A stretch of 64,000 nt of DNA from positions 140,167 through 204,166 of the forward strand of contig JAGXGA010000053.1 of assembly GCA_024636975.1 (NCBI GenBank). The letters run 5' to 3'. Source of the DNA: Mariniphaga sp. Its GTDB lineage: Bacteria; Bacteroidota; Bacteroidia; Bacteroidales; Prolixibacteraceae. Of the stretch, positions 36,750 to 46,550 are shown in pieces. The notes below the pieces were generated by a model that saw only the letters and a list, made by a program, of their open reading frames with translations, made no database searches and was not told the origin of the DNA. Position numbers and translations under genes: made by a program. Every line of letters begins with the position of its first letter. Position 1 is the first letter of the stretch.

Positions 36750-38906
36750 TTATTCGATTTCGCCTACCTTGCGCAAAAATTTCCCAATCTGTTCATGGTG
36801 TTTCAGGTAGCTGGTTTCCATCTCTTTTACTATTTTTTGAAATTCCGGCTCATTGCGTACATTATCGAACCGAGGGCAGGACTTTAGTGTTGCCAGTGTA
36901 AACAGATTTGTGCTTTTGTTTTTGCGAAGAGATTCCAGCGCCTTTTCCTTTTCATTCATGGAGGAATAAATTGAAGCCGAATGTATATGGGGAATAGTCG
37001 TTTCAGGCGATAAATTATTTTCAATCTGGTTGTTAAAAAATTGAATAGCCAGATTAAAAAGCGGGATTGCTTTTTCGGTTTCACCGTTTAAAAAATAGAT
37101 AAATGAAAGCCCGTAGTCGCCTTCAGTTTGCCTCCCCTGTAGTTTTAAAACCCTATTGAAAGTATGAAGCCATTTTGTCGCCTCTGGTAAATTTTTTTTG
37201 GCAAACCAGGCCCAGGGCAGTGTCCAGCTAAAACTTGCTGAATCTATTTCGAAACGTTTTTGCCCAAGGTGAATAACAGAATCATAATTTCCTATAATAT
37301 AATGGTTGAACATTAACCTGTGTACATGGCCTGTAGTATCGTTGTTAAGTTTTAATAACCAATTCGAATATTTATTGCTTTCTTCAATAAAACCTAACCG
37401 GCCAAGTTTATCATACAGATGAAGCAGGGTCCAGTATTCCGGGTTTTGTTTGTTTTCATGCTCCATCTGAAGCTGTTTATAATGGTATTCAATACTTTTC
37501 GGGTATTCTCCTTTGTGAAAGTATAAATCACCCAATGCTCTGTATGGTATCATTTTTTCTGATTTAACATACTGAAGCGCCTGCTCATAATTCTCCAAAG
37601 CTTTATCATTGTTTCCTCTGCTAAAATATAAATGACCCAACAAGGTATATGCAGAGGCATATTCTTTATCAAAATGAATGGCACGGTTTGCATAATATAA
37701 TGCAGAATCAAAATAATCTTTATCAAAACTTATCCTGGCATTATAGGAAAGAGAATCATATTCATTGCCTACAGGACGATTACTGCTTAGAGAATTATAA
37801 ACCCATCCTAATTGTACCATTGGCAATGTAAAGGTTGAATCCAGTTCAAGGGCTTTTTTGAATTTATCCCTTGCCTGAAATAATTTGATTGTAATTTCAT
37901 TCCGGTTTGCATTTCCCTGGATTAACCTTTGCACTTCCATGCCTTGAAGGTAAAGGCTTAACGCCTCGAAATTTTCCGTTGAAATTTCTTTGTACCATTT
38001 TACTTCTTCCGGTTTTATGGTTTGTTTGATTTCAGATGCCAGGTTCAACGCAATTTCATTTTGCAACCCGGTAAAGTCCTTCACCTCCTTCACTTCCCTT
38101 CTGTATTGTTTCGAGAGTAAATGGCGGTCGGTATTTGCCTCCAGAAGCTGAATGTTCAATACAACAAGGTCTCCGTATTTTTGTCCACTGCCCTCAACAA
38201 TGTAATTTACACCCAACTCCTTTGCAATTTCAGGGAGGGATTTGGTTGTATTTCGGTAACTTTCGACCGATGTGCGCGAACGCACATTTAAATCGGGTGT
38301 ATTTGAAAGGTTATTTAAAATACTTTCCATTAGTCCATTGATGAAATAGGCATTGGTTGTATCCCGGCTGTCGTTTTTAAACGGAAGTACTGCAATGGTT
38401 TTTTCCGGTTCAACCGATTTGGATGCGGAGATTTTATTTGAAAAAATAGTGTATGTAACAGCAACAACAGGAATTAATATGGCCAGAACAAGAACCGTAA
38501 TTATAGTCCATTTTTTAAAATTGACGGGATTTTCCTTTTGAAAATTACCAGTAATTGCTTCTGTTTCATCGTGTTTTCCAGCCTCTCCGGGAGGGTAGCC
38601 GTAATAATCGCTAAAGCATTTGGTAAAATATGTAACACTGTGGAACCCTGATTCAAAAGCGGCCTCAGAAACGGTCAATGATTCCTTTTTAAGCAATTCC
38701 ATTGCTTTTTTCAGCCGGACCTGATTGATAAACTGGCTTGCAGATGTTTTTGTTATTTTTTTTACCCTGAGGTGAAGGTTGGAACGGCTCATTCCCATTT
38801 CACGTGCCAGTTCAGAAACACCAAACTGTGGATTGGTAAGATTGGCTTTTGTAATTTCAGTCAGCCTTTCCAAAAATTCTTGTGTATTGAAGAATGAACC
38901 GTTCAT
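36750..38906 (-). CDS. Membrane AraC-type regulator with TolB-like and TPR domains (copy 2)
   Basis: 718 aa. The AraC HTH domain is at residues about 10-108 (FGVSELAREMGMSRSNLHLR; SGFHSVTYFTKCFSDYYGYPPG). A transmembrane helix is at 133-155. The TolB-like domain is at about 170-300 (AVLPFKNDSRDTTNAYFING, RSRTSVESYR). TPRs run from about 310 to 700. Its HTH is nearly identical to that of the truncated copy 3, less so to copy 1. It lies between the T9SS protein gene and TonB_C-TPR copy 2, both of which carry TGTTGAA repeats upstream. Confidence 0.88.
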   Translation of the reverse strand: MNGSFFNTQEFLERLTEITKANLTNPQFGVSELAREMGMSRSNLHLRVKKITKTSASQFINQVRLKKAMELLKKESLTVSEAAFESGFHSVTYFTKCFSDYYGYPPGEAGKHDETEAITGNFQKENPVNFKKWTIITVLVLAILIPVVAVTYTIFSNKISASKSVEPEKTIAVLPFKNDSRDTTNAYFINGLMESILNNLSNTPDLNVRSRTSVESYRNTTKSLPEIAKELGVNYIVEGSGQKYGDLVVLNIQLLEANTDRHLLSKQYRREVKEVKDFTGLQNEIALNLASEIKQTIKPEEVKWYKEISTENFEALSLYLQGMEVQRLIQGNANRNEITIKLFQARDKFKKALELDSTFTLPMVQLGWVYNSLSSNRPVGNEYDSLSYNARISFDKDYFDSALYYANRAIHFDKEYASAYTLLGHLYFSRGNNDKALENYEQALQYVKSEKMIPYRALGDLYFHKGEYPKSIEYHYKQLQMEHENKQNPEYWTLLHLYDKLGRLGFIEESNKYSNWLLKLNNDTTGHVHRLMFNHYIIGNYDSVIHLGQKRFEIDSASFSWTLPWAWFAKKNLPEATKWLHTFNRVLKLQGRQTEGDYGLSFIYFLNGETEKAIPLFNLAIQFFNNQIENNLSPETTIPHIHSASIYSSMNEKEKALESLRKNKSTNLFTLATLKSCPRFDNVRNEPEFQKIVKEMETSYLKHHEQIGKFLRKVGEIE

Positions 38907-39071
38907 TAATTTTTCTCAGTGATACAATAGATAACAAGTTACTGAAAAAGATCGATTTAATAAAAGACATTTAGGTATATTTTTAGAAGAATGTGAATGA
39001 AAATAATGGACTTGTTATAAAAATAATTTCAAAATGCCGAAAAAAAATACACCATGTTGTTCCATGATTAT

Positions 39072-41780
39072 TTACTGATCGTTGGTAATAATTACTTTTT
39101 GAGAATATTTGTTGCCATTTGTTTCAACAAGCAGCACGTAGATCCCTGCAGGCAGATTGTCAATAGCAACAGGTATATGATTTCCGTTTGCAAGTTCTTC
39201 TTTTACAAGTATTCCGTTTGCCGAGAAAAGATAAATTCTTACATCGGAATTGTTCCCGGTAAACTGAATTTTAAATTGGTTGTATGCCGGATTAGGATAA
39301 ATGAGAACTGGTGCTTTTTTGACTAATTCTTGTTGAATAGCTTCAGTTATGGAGTGAGTGGAATAAAAATGATAAAATTTTTCAGAAGGGGACCATGCAT
39401 TTATATTTTCATCCCAGCAATTGTTTGTATATGCAATAAGGTTTCCCTTTTCATCGAAAACTTCCTCGTAAATAATATTTAAGTAGATATTGGATATTTT
39501 CCATTCTGATAAGTCATAATCCCATTCATAGTAAATAGTTTTAATTTCTTCGCCGAATTCATTAAAGAAAATTTCATTTCTGTAAGTGCCAATCCATTGC
39601 GCCAGTTCAAAATCCCAGTTATAATTCGCTTCTGAAGTTTGCCGGCCTGCTTCATTCCATGTGTTTTCGTTTCTTAAAACAGGTTGCCAGCTGGCATTCG
39701 AAAACTCCCATTGATAATCTGTAAATTGAATGATATTGCCAAATTTATCATATAACGTTTCCTGTTTCTGATTTCCAATCCAGGTTTCTAGATTATCATC
39801 CCATGATAAGCTTTCAAAATATGTTTGGTTATTGCTTTCATTGTATTCTGCTTCAAATTTGAATACCCAAATCCATTCATTCGTAAGTTCTTCCCATTCA
39901 TAAGAATAATTTCTTGTAAGATTCCCGTTTTCATCAAAAGATAAATCTGATTTGTATTGATAATAAGGAATAAATTCCTGCGATGACGGGTCCCATCGTG
40001 ATGAAACGGAAGAAGTAAAATATCCATCAGCATTATACCAATTTTCTGTCATATTATCCGGGATCCAATTATCGGTCTTTTTTATGTTGCAGGCTGTGAA
40101 ATTATCGATTAAAATACTTCCTGATGTTATTACACCTTTGGGAATATGGAGCCGGATCTGGAAATTTGCGATATTTCCGGTGTCGAAATAGCCATCCACA
40201 TATTTTCCTATTGAGTCGACATCAGCCAGTGAAACAGGTAGTTCAATCCATTTTCCGGTTGTGTCGGAGAGTACTTCCTGAGTTTTATAAACCCATGTTT
40301 CGCCGTTTGTTTCTGTAAACCATATAAAGACTGATGCCGTTGAAGGTTCAATTACTTTATAACTGAATGCTATTCCGGGAGAATTGGAAAGATCAATATC
40401 ATTGTTGATATTTACCTGGCAAAATCCTCCGGTAGTATAAATATCTCCCTTGATGTTGTAGTTCCATAAAATGGAAGCATCACCTTCTACAAAATCAGAA
40501 TCAAGAGTCGTGCATGTTTGATCGGGACATGAAGGAGTTATCCAGATTTTGACAATGGAAGTATCGTTATTGAATCCGTTTATTAATTCGGTTTGGATAA
40601 TTGAATCTTTAGCAATGTATTGGTCGTTTTTTCTATAGGTTCCATCTGAATTCCATTCAACAAAAGATTTTGAATGGGCTTCCCACATTTCATCTTTAAT
40701 GTTCCAGGAATAATTTACTTCCACACTTCTGAATTCATTATCCTGGTATAATTCATATTTAAATTCTCCAACCCACTTGTCATAAAACGGGTCCCAGTAG
40801 AATTCTGCAATGCTTTGCTGAAGATTGTTCCCGTCGTATTCATTTTCCTGTTTAATCAGATATATCCAATCCTTTTCATCAGTATCCCAGACCGACCATA
40901 TTTGACCTGTTCTGTTGTTGTTGGCATCGAATGTTGATTCAATTTTATAATTACCCTCCCAGTTTCGGATGACAGGGTTCCATACATAAATAGCAGCAAA
41001 TATGAAGTTGGTTTTTTCATCGTATATATATTCTTCTTTGAAAGAGCCGACCCATGATTTGGTTATATCATTCCAGCCATTGTAATAAGCATATAACGTG
41101 AAATTACCCCATTCATCATAATTGTTTTCTAATTTTTCAACTCCCCTCCATTGTTGCGAGGTATTGTGCCATTCGAAAAGAGCGAAAAGTGTGCGTCTTC
41201 CGTTAACATCGTATTGCCGAATTATTTTTTCCTGCGGTATCCAATTATTTATGGCGGAGTTCCACTTATAACTAATATTTAAAGTGTCATTCCTGTTTTG
41301 GTCACTGTAACTATCTTCCCGGTAAGCGTTCAGCCAGATGTTGGAAATTGAATCCCATTCCCATCGTCTGTAACTCCACATTTCACCATTCCCGTTGTAT
41401 TCCATGTAAATCTTAACAAAGAGAAAAGAATCAACAGGTGTAATGAATTTATAACCATAAATTGAATCCTGTAAAAATGCATCAGATTGGGCTGACTTGA
41501 GCATTTTTTCTTTAAGTTTTAGTTGAAGTTCCCGGTTATATGAGAAGTTAAAATTATCTGATTTGAGAATTTTTTCTTCCATAATCATATGACGTTCCTG
41601 AATGTCACCAGGAAGCTGGAATTTTTCTTCCAGTTTGTTTCTTAAGTTCAAAAAATGAATTTCTGTTTCATTCTTTTGAATGAAAATTGATTTTTCTTTT
41701 TTTGAAAATTGTCGGGGCATAATTTGAGTACTTACCAGTAAAGGCAAGCAAAAGATTAGGTTAAATAATAGATATTTCAT
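39072..41780 (-). CDS. T9SS-sorted protein with Trp-rich YD-like repeats
   Basis: 902 aa. A signal peptide (to about residue 18) is followed by roughly eight tandem repeats of about 30-40 residues with the pattern W-x(8)-W-x(6)-Y-D-x-x-G-N (about 130-400). Then comes a jelly-roll, CBM-like insert (about 430-580) and five to six further repeats (about 590-800). The end is a type IX secretion sorting domain (IYPNPAYNQFKIQF at about 830, then DNLPAGIYVLLVETNG). It should be exported to the cell surface. The repeats hint at a ligand- or surface-binding scaffold. Function is unknown. Confidence 0.85.
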   Translation of the reverse strand: MKYLLFNLIFCLPLLVSTQIMPRQFSKKEKSIFIQKNETEIHFLNLRNKLEEKFQLPGDIQERHMIMEEKILKSDNFNFSYNRELQLKLKEKMLKSAQSDAFLQDSIYGYKFITPVDSFLFVKIYMEYNGNGEMWSYRRWEWDSISNIWLNAYREDSYSDQNRNDTLNISYKWNSAINNWIPQEKIIRQYDVNGRRTLFALFEWHNTSQQWRGVEKLENNYDEWGNFTLYAYYNGWNDITKSWVGSFKEEYIYDEKTNFIFAAIYVWNPVIRNWEGNYKIESTFDANNNRTGQIWSVWDTDEKDWIYLIKQENEYDGNNLQQSIAEFYWDPFYDKWVGEFKYELYQDNEFRSVEVNYSWNIKDEMWEAHSKSFVEWNSDGTYRKNDQYIAKDSIIQTELINGFNNDTSIVKIWITPSCPDQTCTTLDSDFVEGDASILWNYNIKGDIYTTGGFCQVNINNDIDLSNSPGIAFSYKVIEPSTASVFIWFTETNGETWVYKTQEVLSDTTGKWIELPVSLADVDSIGKYVDGYFDTGNIANFQIRLHIPKGVITSGSILIDNFTACNIKKTDNWIPDNMTENWYNADGYFTSSVSSRWDPSSQEFIPYYQYKSDLSFDENGNLTRNYSYEWEELTNEWIWVFKFEAEYNESNNQTYFESLSWDDNLETWIGNQKQETLYDKFGNIIQFTDYQWEFSNASWQPVLRNENTWNEAGRQTSEANYNWDFELAQWIGTYRNEIFFNEFGEEIKTIYYEWDYDLSEWKISNIYLNIIYEEVFDEKGNLIAYTNNCWDENINAWSPSEKFYHFYSTHSITEAIQQELVKKAPVLIYPNPAYNQFKIQFTGNNSDVRIYLFSANGILVKEELANGNHIPVAIDNLPAGIYVLLVETNGNKYSQKVIITNDQ

Positions 41781-42085
41781 GGCATCATTATTTAGGAAGT
41801 ACTGGTATATTTTAAAATCTGTTGTTTCAATAACCCTATTTTTTAATAGTTTTTTGGAAAAACTGTATAAGTAAAGTTCAAACTATTATTGAAGCTACTC
41901 ATATCAATTATGTTGAAAGGATTTTAAACTATGTTGAAAAAAGAAATTTATTGAGGTAATCAGATTATCAGTTAATGCCGGTTATCGTTGAAGTTGGATA
42001 TTTATTACGTAGTATTAACTGAAGCTGGTAGAGCGTGACCCAAAAAAGACATTTTCGGGCACTGGGTAAATCATTTTGTTTCTTT
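41781..42085 (-). promoter_or_regulatory. Upstream region of the T9SS gene with TGTTGAA repeats
   Basis: TGTTGAA occurs at 41911-41917 and 41932-41938, exactly 21 bp apart, with looser variants TATTGAA at 41887 and CGTTGAA at 41986. The motif is the same as upstream of TonB_C-TPR copy 2. The rest of this 305-base gap shows no gene. Confidence 0.5.
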
Positions 42086-45000
42086 TTAGTCAGAATGCAC
42101 TAACACCATTTGTTTCTGATGATATTCGCGCACCTGGTAAATGAATGCTTCAAACCGGGTATCAAGCCCGATATTGTCGTGTCCATCGTAGGCAAAATTT
42201 TCCCATGGCAATCCATGGTTATTTTTTTTAAGGTTGTTTGATACGGTGCAGTTAATTGTACCCGGCATGCAGGTAAACGGCAGAATATTTACAACTCCGG
42301 ATATTTGCTTTTCGGCCAGCAAAACTGCTGAGCCAATCGCCAACGGCGGGTCGCCGTCATAGTCTTTGTCAATGTATTCACCACAGTTTTCAAGCATTTC
42401 TTCTACTTCAATCCCGGGATAAAGTTCATAAATGTTGGATATACTCCCTGTTATTTTTTTCTCAATTGCTTTTTGTAAAAACAACTGGATTTTTGCCCGG
42501 ATCATGTTCCTGTAATTACCTTTCCAACGACTGTCGCGTACAAATCTAAGGGTTGAGTAATTTACCCATTCGGCAAAAGGCGCCATCATGGTTTCCGCCC
42601 CCAAATCTTCAAGCCGTTTTACCAGATAATTGGAACAAAAAGGATTGTCGCGCATGAAAATTTCACCAACAATTGCAACAACAGGTTTGCTTCTAAAGTC
42701 TTCCATCGGTATTGATGTAAACTCATTTGTTGCTTCGACTAAAATTTTAGTCAGGTTCTTACAATTATTTTCCACTGAACCAATCAGGTTTTGCATACTT
42801 TTTTGGTAAACAAGGTCCGTAGCACCCTTATTGATTTCATAGGGCCTGATTTGTTCAAGCATCTTACGCATAATGTCCAGTGCAACAATACCCCGCCATG
42901 AATTGCTTCTCCATCTTACAGAATGGCCAGGAGCAAGGGTTGCATAAGCATCTTCATTGCTGGGGCGAACAATCTCGGCATCGGCATAGCCCAGATTGTC
43001 AAAAATATGCCGGTGCAATTTGTTGTACTCACCAAACCTGCACGGGCCATTGTGGTCGGGCATAAAAAAACTTACTTTTTTCGGATCAGTGTCTTGATCC
43101 TTTAGCTTGCTTAAAAAACTCCCAAGTGTACAAATAAAGGGAAAGCATTCCTGTCCGTTCGTATATTTTCTGCCCAATTCCAGATCTGCCTCATTTGGCA
43201 TGGGAAGTACCTCGCTTGGAATCCCGCAGCTACGTGTGGCAGCCGATAGAATATGCACTGCATCGCGGGCATACGGAAAATAAAGGGTACGTAATGATAA
43301 ATCCGCTTTCTCATTATTCTCCTTAAAATATTGCCTTTCTGGTATATTTTCTGTTTGGTTGAATTTCCAGCCCTTCAAACTGTCGAGAAATGCTTCAAGT
43401 CTTGTAATTAATCCGGCATCGGCACTGTGTTCATCCACCTCAAGATGTAAAAACGGTTTACCATTCATTTCCTTCTTTACAAAGTGCAGTAAAAATGAAT
43501 CGGGACCGCACCTGAAGTTACTCAGGTACACTGCAAACAAATTTTTTGTCCGTGAAACAATCCGTGCCGCCTGCAAAATCTTCTGGCCGTTAGGCCAATA
43601 CATTCCCGGATATTCATCAAATATATTTTCCTCTTCAAAAGGCAGAAAATCGAGTGGAATGGAAAGCACATTCATATTCTGCAGTTTTTTTACCAATCTG
43701 AGGTTTAAAGAAGGATCGGTGGTGTTGTATGGCCTTCCGATAATAACAATATTCCACCTGTTTGCCTCCAGGTTGCCAAATACATCCCTGCCTTTTAAAC
43801 GTACTTTTTGTTCAAACAGCTTTTGCTCAACTTCAGCATGCTTCACTGCGTTTAATATCTTCTGTTTCGACAGTTTAAATTTCCCTGAGAAAAAATGCTG
43901 CAATTCTTTTGTTAAAGCTCTGTCAAAATACCGAAAATGCAGACTGGGAATTAATAATTTATCGGTTATTGCCTTATTGTGAAATGCTGCTTTAACCAGA
44001 TAAGGATGCGACTGTACCCAGGGGCAGTTGCAGTTATTGGTAGGATTGTCTTCTGCCCCCATTGAATTTACTGTAAAAGGCAAAAATATGTAATCCACTT
44101 TTTTATTCAGCAGGTTTAAAACATGGCCGTGAATAAGTTCCACCGGCAAACATGTTTCCGAAACCATAGTTTCAAGTGAGTCGGTAATGATTTTCCGGTC
44201 GGTTTCATCTGATAGCACCAGGTTGAACCCCAGGTCGGAGAAAAAAGTTTTCCAGAAAGGGAATAGCTGGTAATAGTTCATTAATCCACGCGGCAAGCCA
44301 ATGGATATTTTGTTTGGGTCAGATGTGTTTTTAAAATTACCTGCCAGCATTTGTTCCCGTTCCTGAAAAAGGTTGGGGATATTGGTATTTGATCGGGGCC
44401 GGTCGCCAATTTCATACTTTTCGCAGATTCCTCCGTAAAATAAAGATTTCGATTCTCCTTGAATATCAACTCGTTTAATTTCACAATGGTTGGAGCACGC
44501 ATTGCAGGTAAAATTCTTCGTTTTATATGTTGTCTCACTAATTCCAAAACCTTTGAACTTTGTTTTATTTCCGTTTTTCATGCAGTTGCGGGCCTGGATT
44601 GCAGCGCCAATTGCACCGGTTATATCAAAATGAGGAGGTACAAAAATCGATTTCCCGGTAACAGCCTCAAAAGCCGATACCACTGCTTTGTTATTTGTTA
44701 CCCCACCCTGGAAGAATATTTTCTTTCCAACAGGTTTGTCGCGCACTACACGGTTCATGTAATTGTATACAATAGAGTAAGCCAGACCTGCAATCAGTTG
44801 ATCAACGGGTGTGCCTTTCTGCTGGTGTGAATTTAAATCACTTTCCATAAAAACCGTACACCGTTCTCCCAGTTTAGCCGGACTTTCTGCTGATAATCCA
44901 AGGGATCCAAATTCTTCAGCAATTTTTATCCCCAGTTTATCGGCCTGCTCTTCAAGGAATGAACCCGTGCCGGCAGCACACACTTTATTCATTTCAAAAT

Positions 45001-46303
45001 CAACAATTACTCCATTTGAGATGCTGATGTATTTCGAATCCTGCCCTCCAATTTCAAAAATGGTGTCCACTTCAGGGTCAATATTTATTGCTGCAGTTGC
45101 CTGGCAGGTAATTTCATTCTGAATGGTATCGGCGCCAATAAAATCGCCGGTAAGATACCTGCCTGAGCCTGTTGTGCCGGCGGCAACTATTTCAATTCTC
45201 TGTCCTATTTCATTCCCAACTTCGCGCAGGCCTTTTTTAATTGCCTCGAGCGGATTACCGGCAGTAGGTAGATATCTTCTTGCCAGTACATTGTTCTTCT
45301 CGTCAATAATGGCAACATTAGTGCTCAGCGAACCAACATCCAGCCCCAGCCAGACTTTTACATTTTCCTGTCCGTTGAGCTTGTAAGTTTCTTTATACAG
45401 CACATGGTTTTTATCTGTGAGCCGCGGGAGGCTCTGTGTATCGCGCAAACCCGATTCCAGGTATTCTTCCAGTTTCTGAAGCGATATTTTTTCTGCTGAA
45501 ATTTTTCCCATTTCGAGGGCATAATGTACAGCACCTATAGCACCCATTGAGGCATGGTGAACAGGAATAATGAGTTCGCCGGGCTGTAGGTTATATATTT
45601 CAGAGAATGCTCTTACCATTCCTGCGTTTGCTGCAACGCCACCCTGAAAAATAACAGGTTTAACTAGCGGTTTTCCCTTTCCCAGCGTACTTTTAAAGTT
45701 CCTTGCTACGGCAAAGCATAGGCCTGCAATAATATCGTGAACTGGAGTGGCCACCTGCTGAAGATGAATCATGTCGCTTTTGGCAAAAACTGAACACCGG
45801 CCTGCAATGCGCGGGGGATTTACCGATTTTAATGCCAGTTCCCCAAATTCATTTTCTATGGCAACACCTATTCGTTTTGCCTGTTGGTCGAGAAATGAAC
45901 CTGTACCTGCTGCGCAGAGGCTGTTCATCGTAAAATCCGAAAGCTTGATGCCGTCCTTCACCTCATTTTCATCAAGGAAGATGAGCTTTGAATCTTCTCC
46001 TCCCATTTCAATAATCGTACGCACATCAGGGTATAGTAAAATTACAGCCTTCGATTGAGCAATAATTTCATTCACCGCAAAGCCGTTTAATAATTGCGAC
46101 GCAAGTTTGCTTCCTGTTCCGGTTAGTGCAATTGTGCCGTTCAAATCACTGTGTTCAGAAAGAATTTTTTTCAACCTATTATACAGCGCACCAAATGGTT
46201 TTCCATGGCTGTAATCATAATATTCCTCTATTACTTCTTTTTGCTCGCCAAGCAGAACAGTGTTTACAGAGATTGAACCTATATCAGACCCAATGTATTT
46301 CAT
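42086..46303 (-). CDS. Giant acyl-CoA dehydratase activase-like protein (double BadF ATPase, DUF2229)
   Basis: 1405 aa. Two ASKHA ATPase domains of the BadF/HgdC type are in tandem. The first (about 1-265) has IGSDIGSISVN, MGGEDSKLI and CAAGTGSFLDQQ. The second (about 318-590) has LGLDVGSLSTN, IGGQDSKYI and CAAGTGSFLEEQ. The CAAGTGSF cysteines would bind a bridging [4Fe-4S] cluster. A Cys-rich CNACSNHC (about 610) and DUF2229/HgdB-like domains follow. HgdC relatives inject one electron by ATP hydrolysis into 2-hydroxyacyl-CoA dehydratases. No dehydratase subunits are nearby, so the partner is unknown. Expected to be oxygen-sensitive. Confidence 0.88.
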   Translation of the reverse strand: MKYIGSDIGSISVNTVLLGEQKEVIEEYYDYSHGKPFGALYNRLKKILSEHSDLNGTIALTGTGSKLASQLLNGFAVNEIIAQSKAVILLYPDVRTIIEMGGEDSKLIFLDENEVKDGIKLSDFTMNSLCAAGTGSFLDQQAKRIGVAIENEFGELALKSVNPPRIAGRCSVFAKSDMIHLQQVATPVHDIIAGLCFAVARNFKSTLGKGKPLVKPVIFQGGVAANAGMVRAFSEIYNLQPGELIIPVHHASMGAIGAVHYALEMGKISAEKISLQKLEEYLESGLRDTQSLPRLTDKNHVLYKETYKLNGQENVKVWLGLDVGSLSTNVAIIDEKNNVLARRYLPTAGNPLEAIKKGLREVGNEIGQRIEIVAAGTTGSGRYLTGDFIGADTIQNEITCQATAAINIDPEVDTIFEIGGQDSKYISISNGVIVDFEMNKVCAAGTGSFLEEQADKLGIKIAEEFGSLGLSAESPAKLGERCTVFMESDLNSHQQKGTPVDQLIAGLAYSIVYNYMNRVVRDKPVGKKIFFQGGVTNNKAVVSAFEAVTGKSIFVPPHFDITGAIGAAIQARNCMKNGNKTKFKGFGISETTYKTKNFTCNACSNHCEIKRVDIQGESKSLFYGGICEKYEIGDRPRSNTNIPNLFQEREQMLAGNFKNTSDPNKISIGLPRGLMNYYQLFPFWKTFFSDLGFNLVLSDETDRKIITDSLETMVSETCLPVELIHGHVLNLLNKKVDYIFLPFTVNSMGAEDNPTNNCNCPWVQSHPYLVKAAFHNKAITDKLLIPSLHFRYFDRALTKELQHFFSGKFKLSKQKILNAVKHAEVEQKLFEQKVRLKGRDVFGNLEANRWNIVIIGRPYNTTDPSLNLRLVKKLQNMNVLSIPLDFLPFEEENIFDEYPGMYWPNGQKILQAARIVSRTKNLFAVYLSNFRCGPDSFLLHFVKKEMNGKPFLHLEVDEHSADAGLITRLEAFLDSLKGWKFNQTENIPERQYFKENNEKADLSLRTLYFPYARDAVHILSAATRSCGIPSEVLPMPNEADLELGRKYTNGQECFPFICTLGSFLSKLKDQDTDPKKVSFFMPDHNGPCRFGEYNKLHRHIFDNLGYADAEIVRPSNEDAYATLAPGHSVRWRSNSWRGIVALDIMRKMLEQIRPYEINKGATDLVYQKSMQNLIGSVENNCKNLTKILVEATNEFTSIPMEDFRSKPVVAIVGEIFMRDNPFCSNYLVKRLEDLGAETMMAPFAEWVNYSTLRFVRDSRWKGNYRNMIRAKIQLFLQKAIEKKITGSISNIYELYPGIEVEEMLENCGEYIDKDYDGDPPLAIGSAVLLAEKQISGVVNILPFTCMPGTINCTVSNNLKKNNHGLPWENFAYDGHDNIGLDTRFEAFIYQVREYHQKQMVLVHSD

Positions 46304-46550
46304 AGTTTCAAGGTTTGATGATGTATAAAGGTGTAGGAATGAACTTAAAACAAGTTAAAAAATATTTTACATATTTCAGTGCACTTTCCTACTAAAAATC
46401 AGATTAGTTGATATATGTCATTGTTTTTGAATTTTGAGATGTGTTTTACCCTTTAAAACAATATATAATTACATTGTTGTCTGGTAAACAGGAATATTTA
46501 TAATTATTTGTTTTTAAAATGCAGTTAATCAATAGTTGTATTTTTCATGT
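46304..46550. other. AT-rich gap between activase gene and IS remnant
   Basis: About 250 bases with no gene. The missing C-terminal part of AraC-type regulator 3 is not found here, so it was deleted rather than just interrupted. No clear terminal inverted repeat of the IS could be assigned. Confidence 0.4.
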
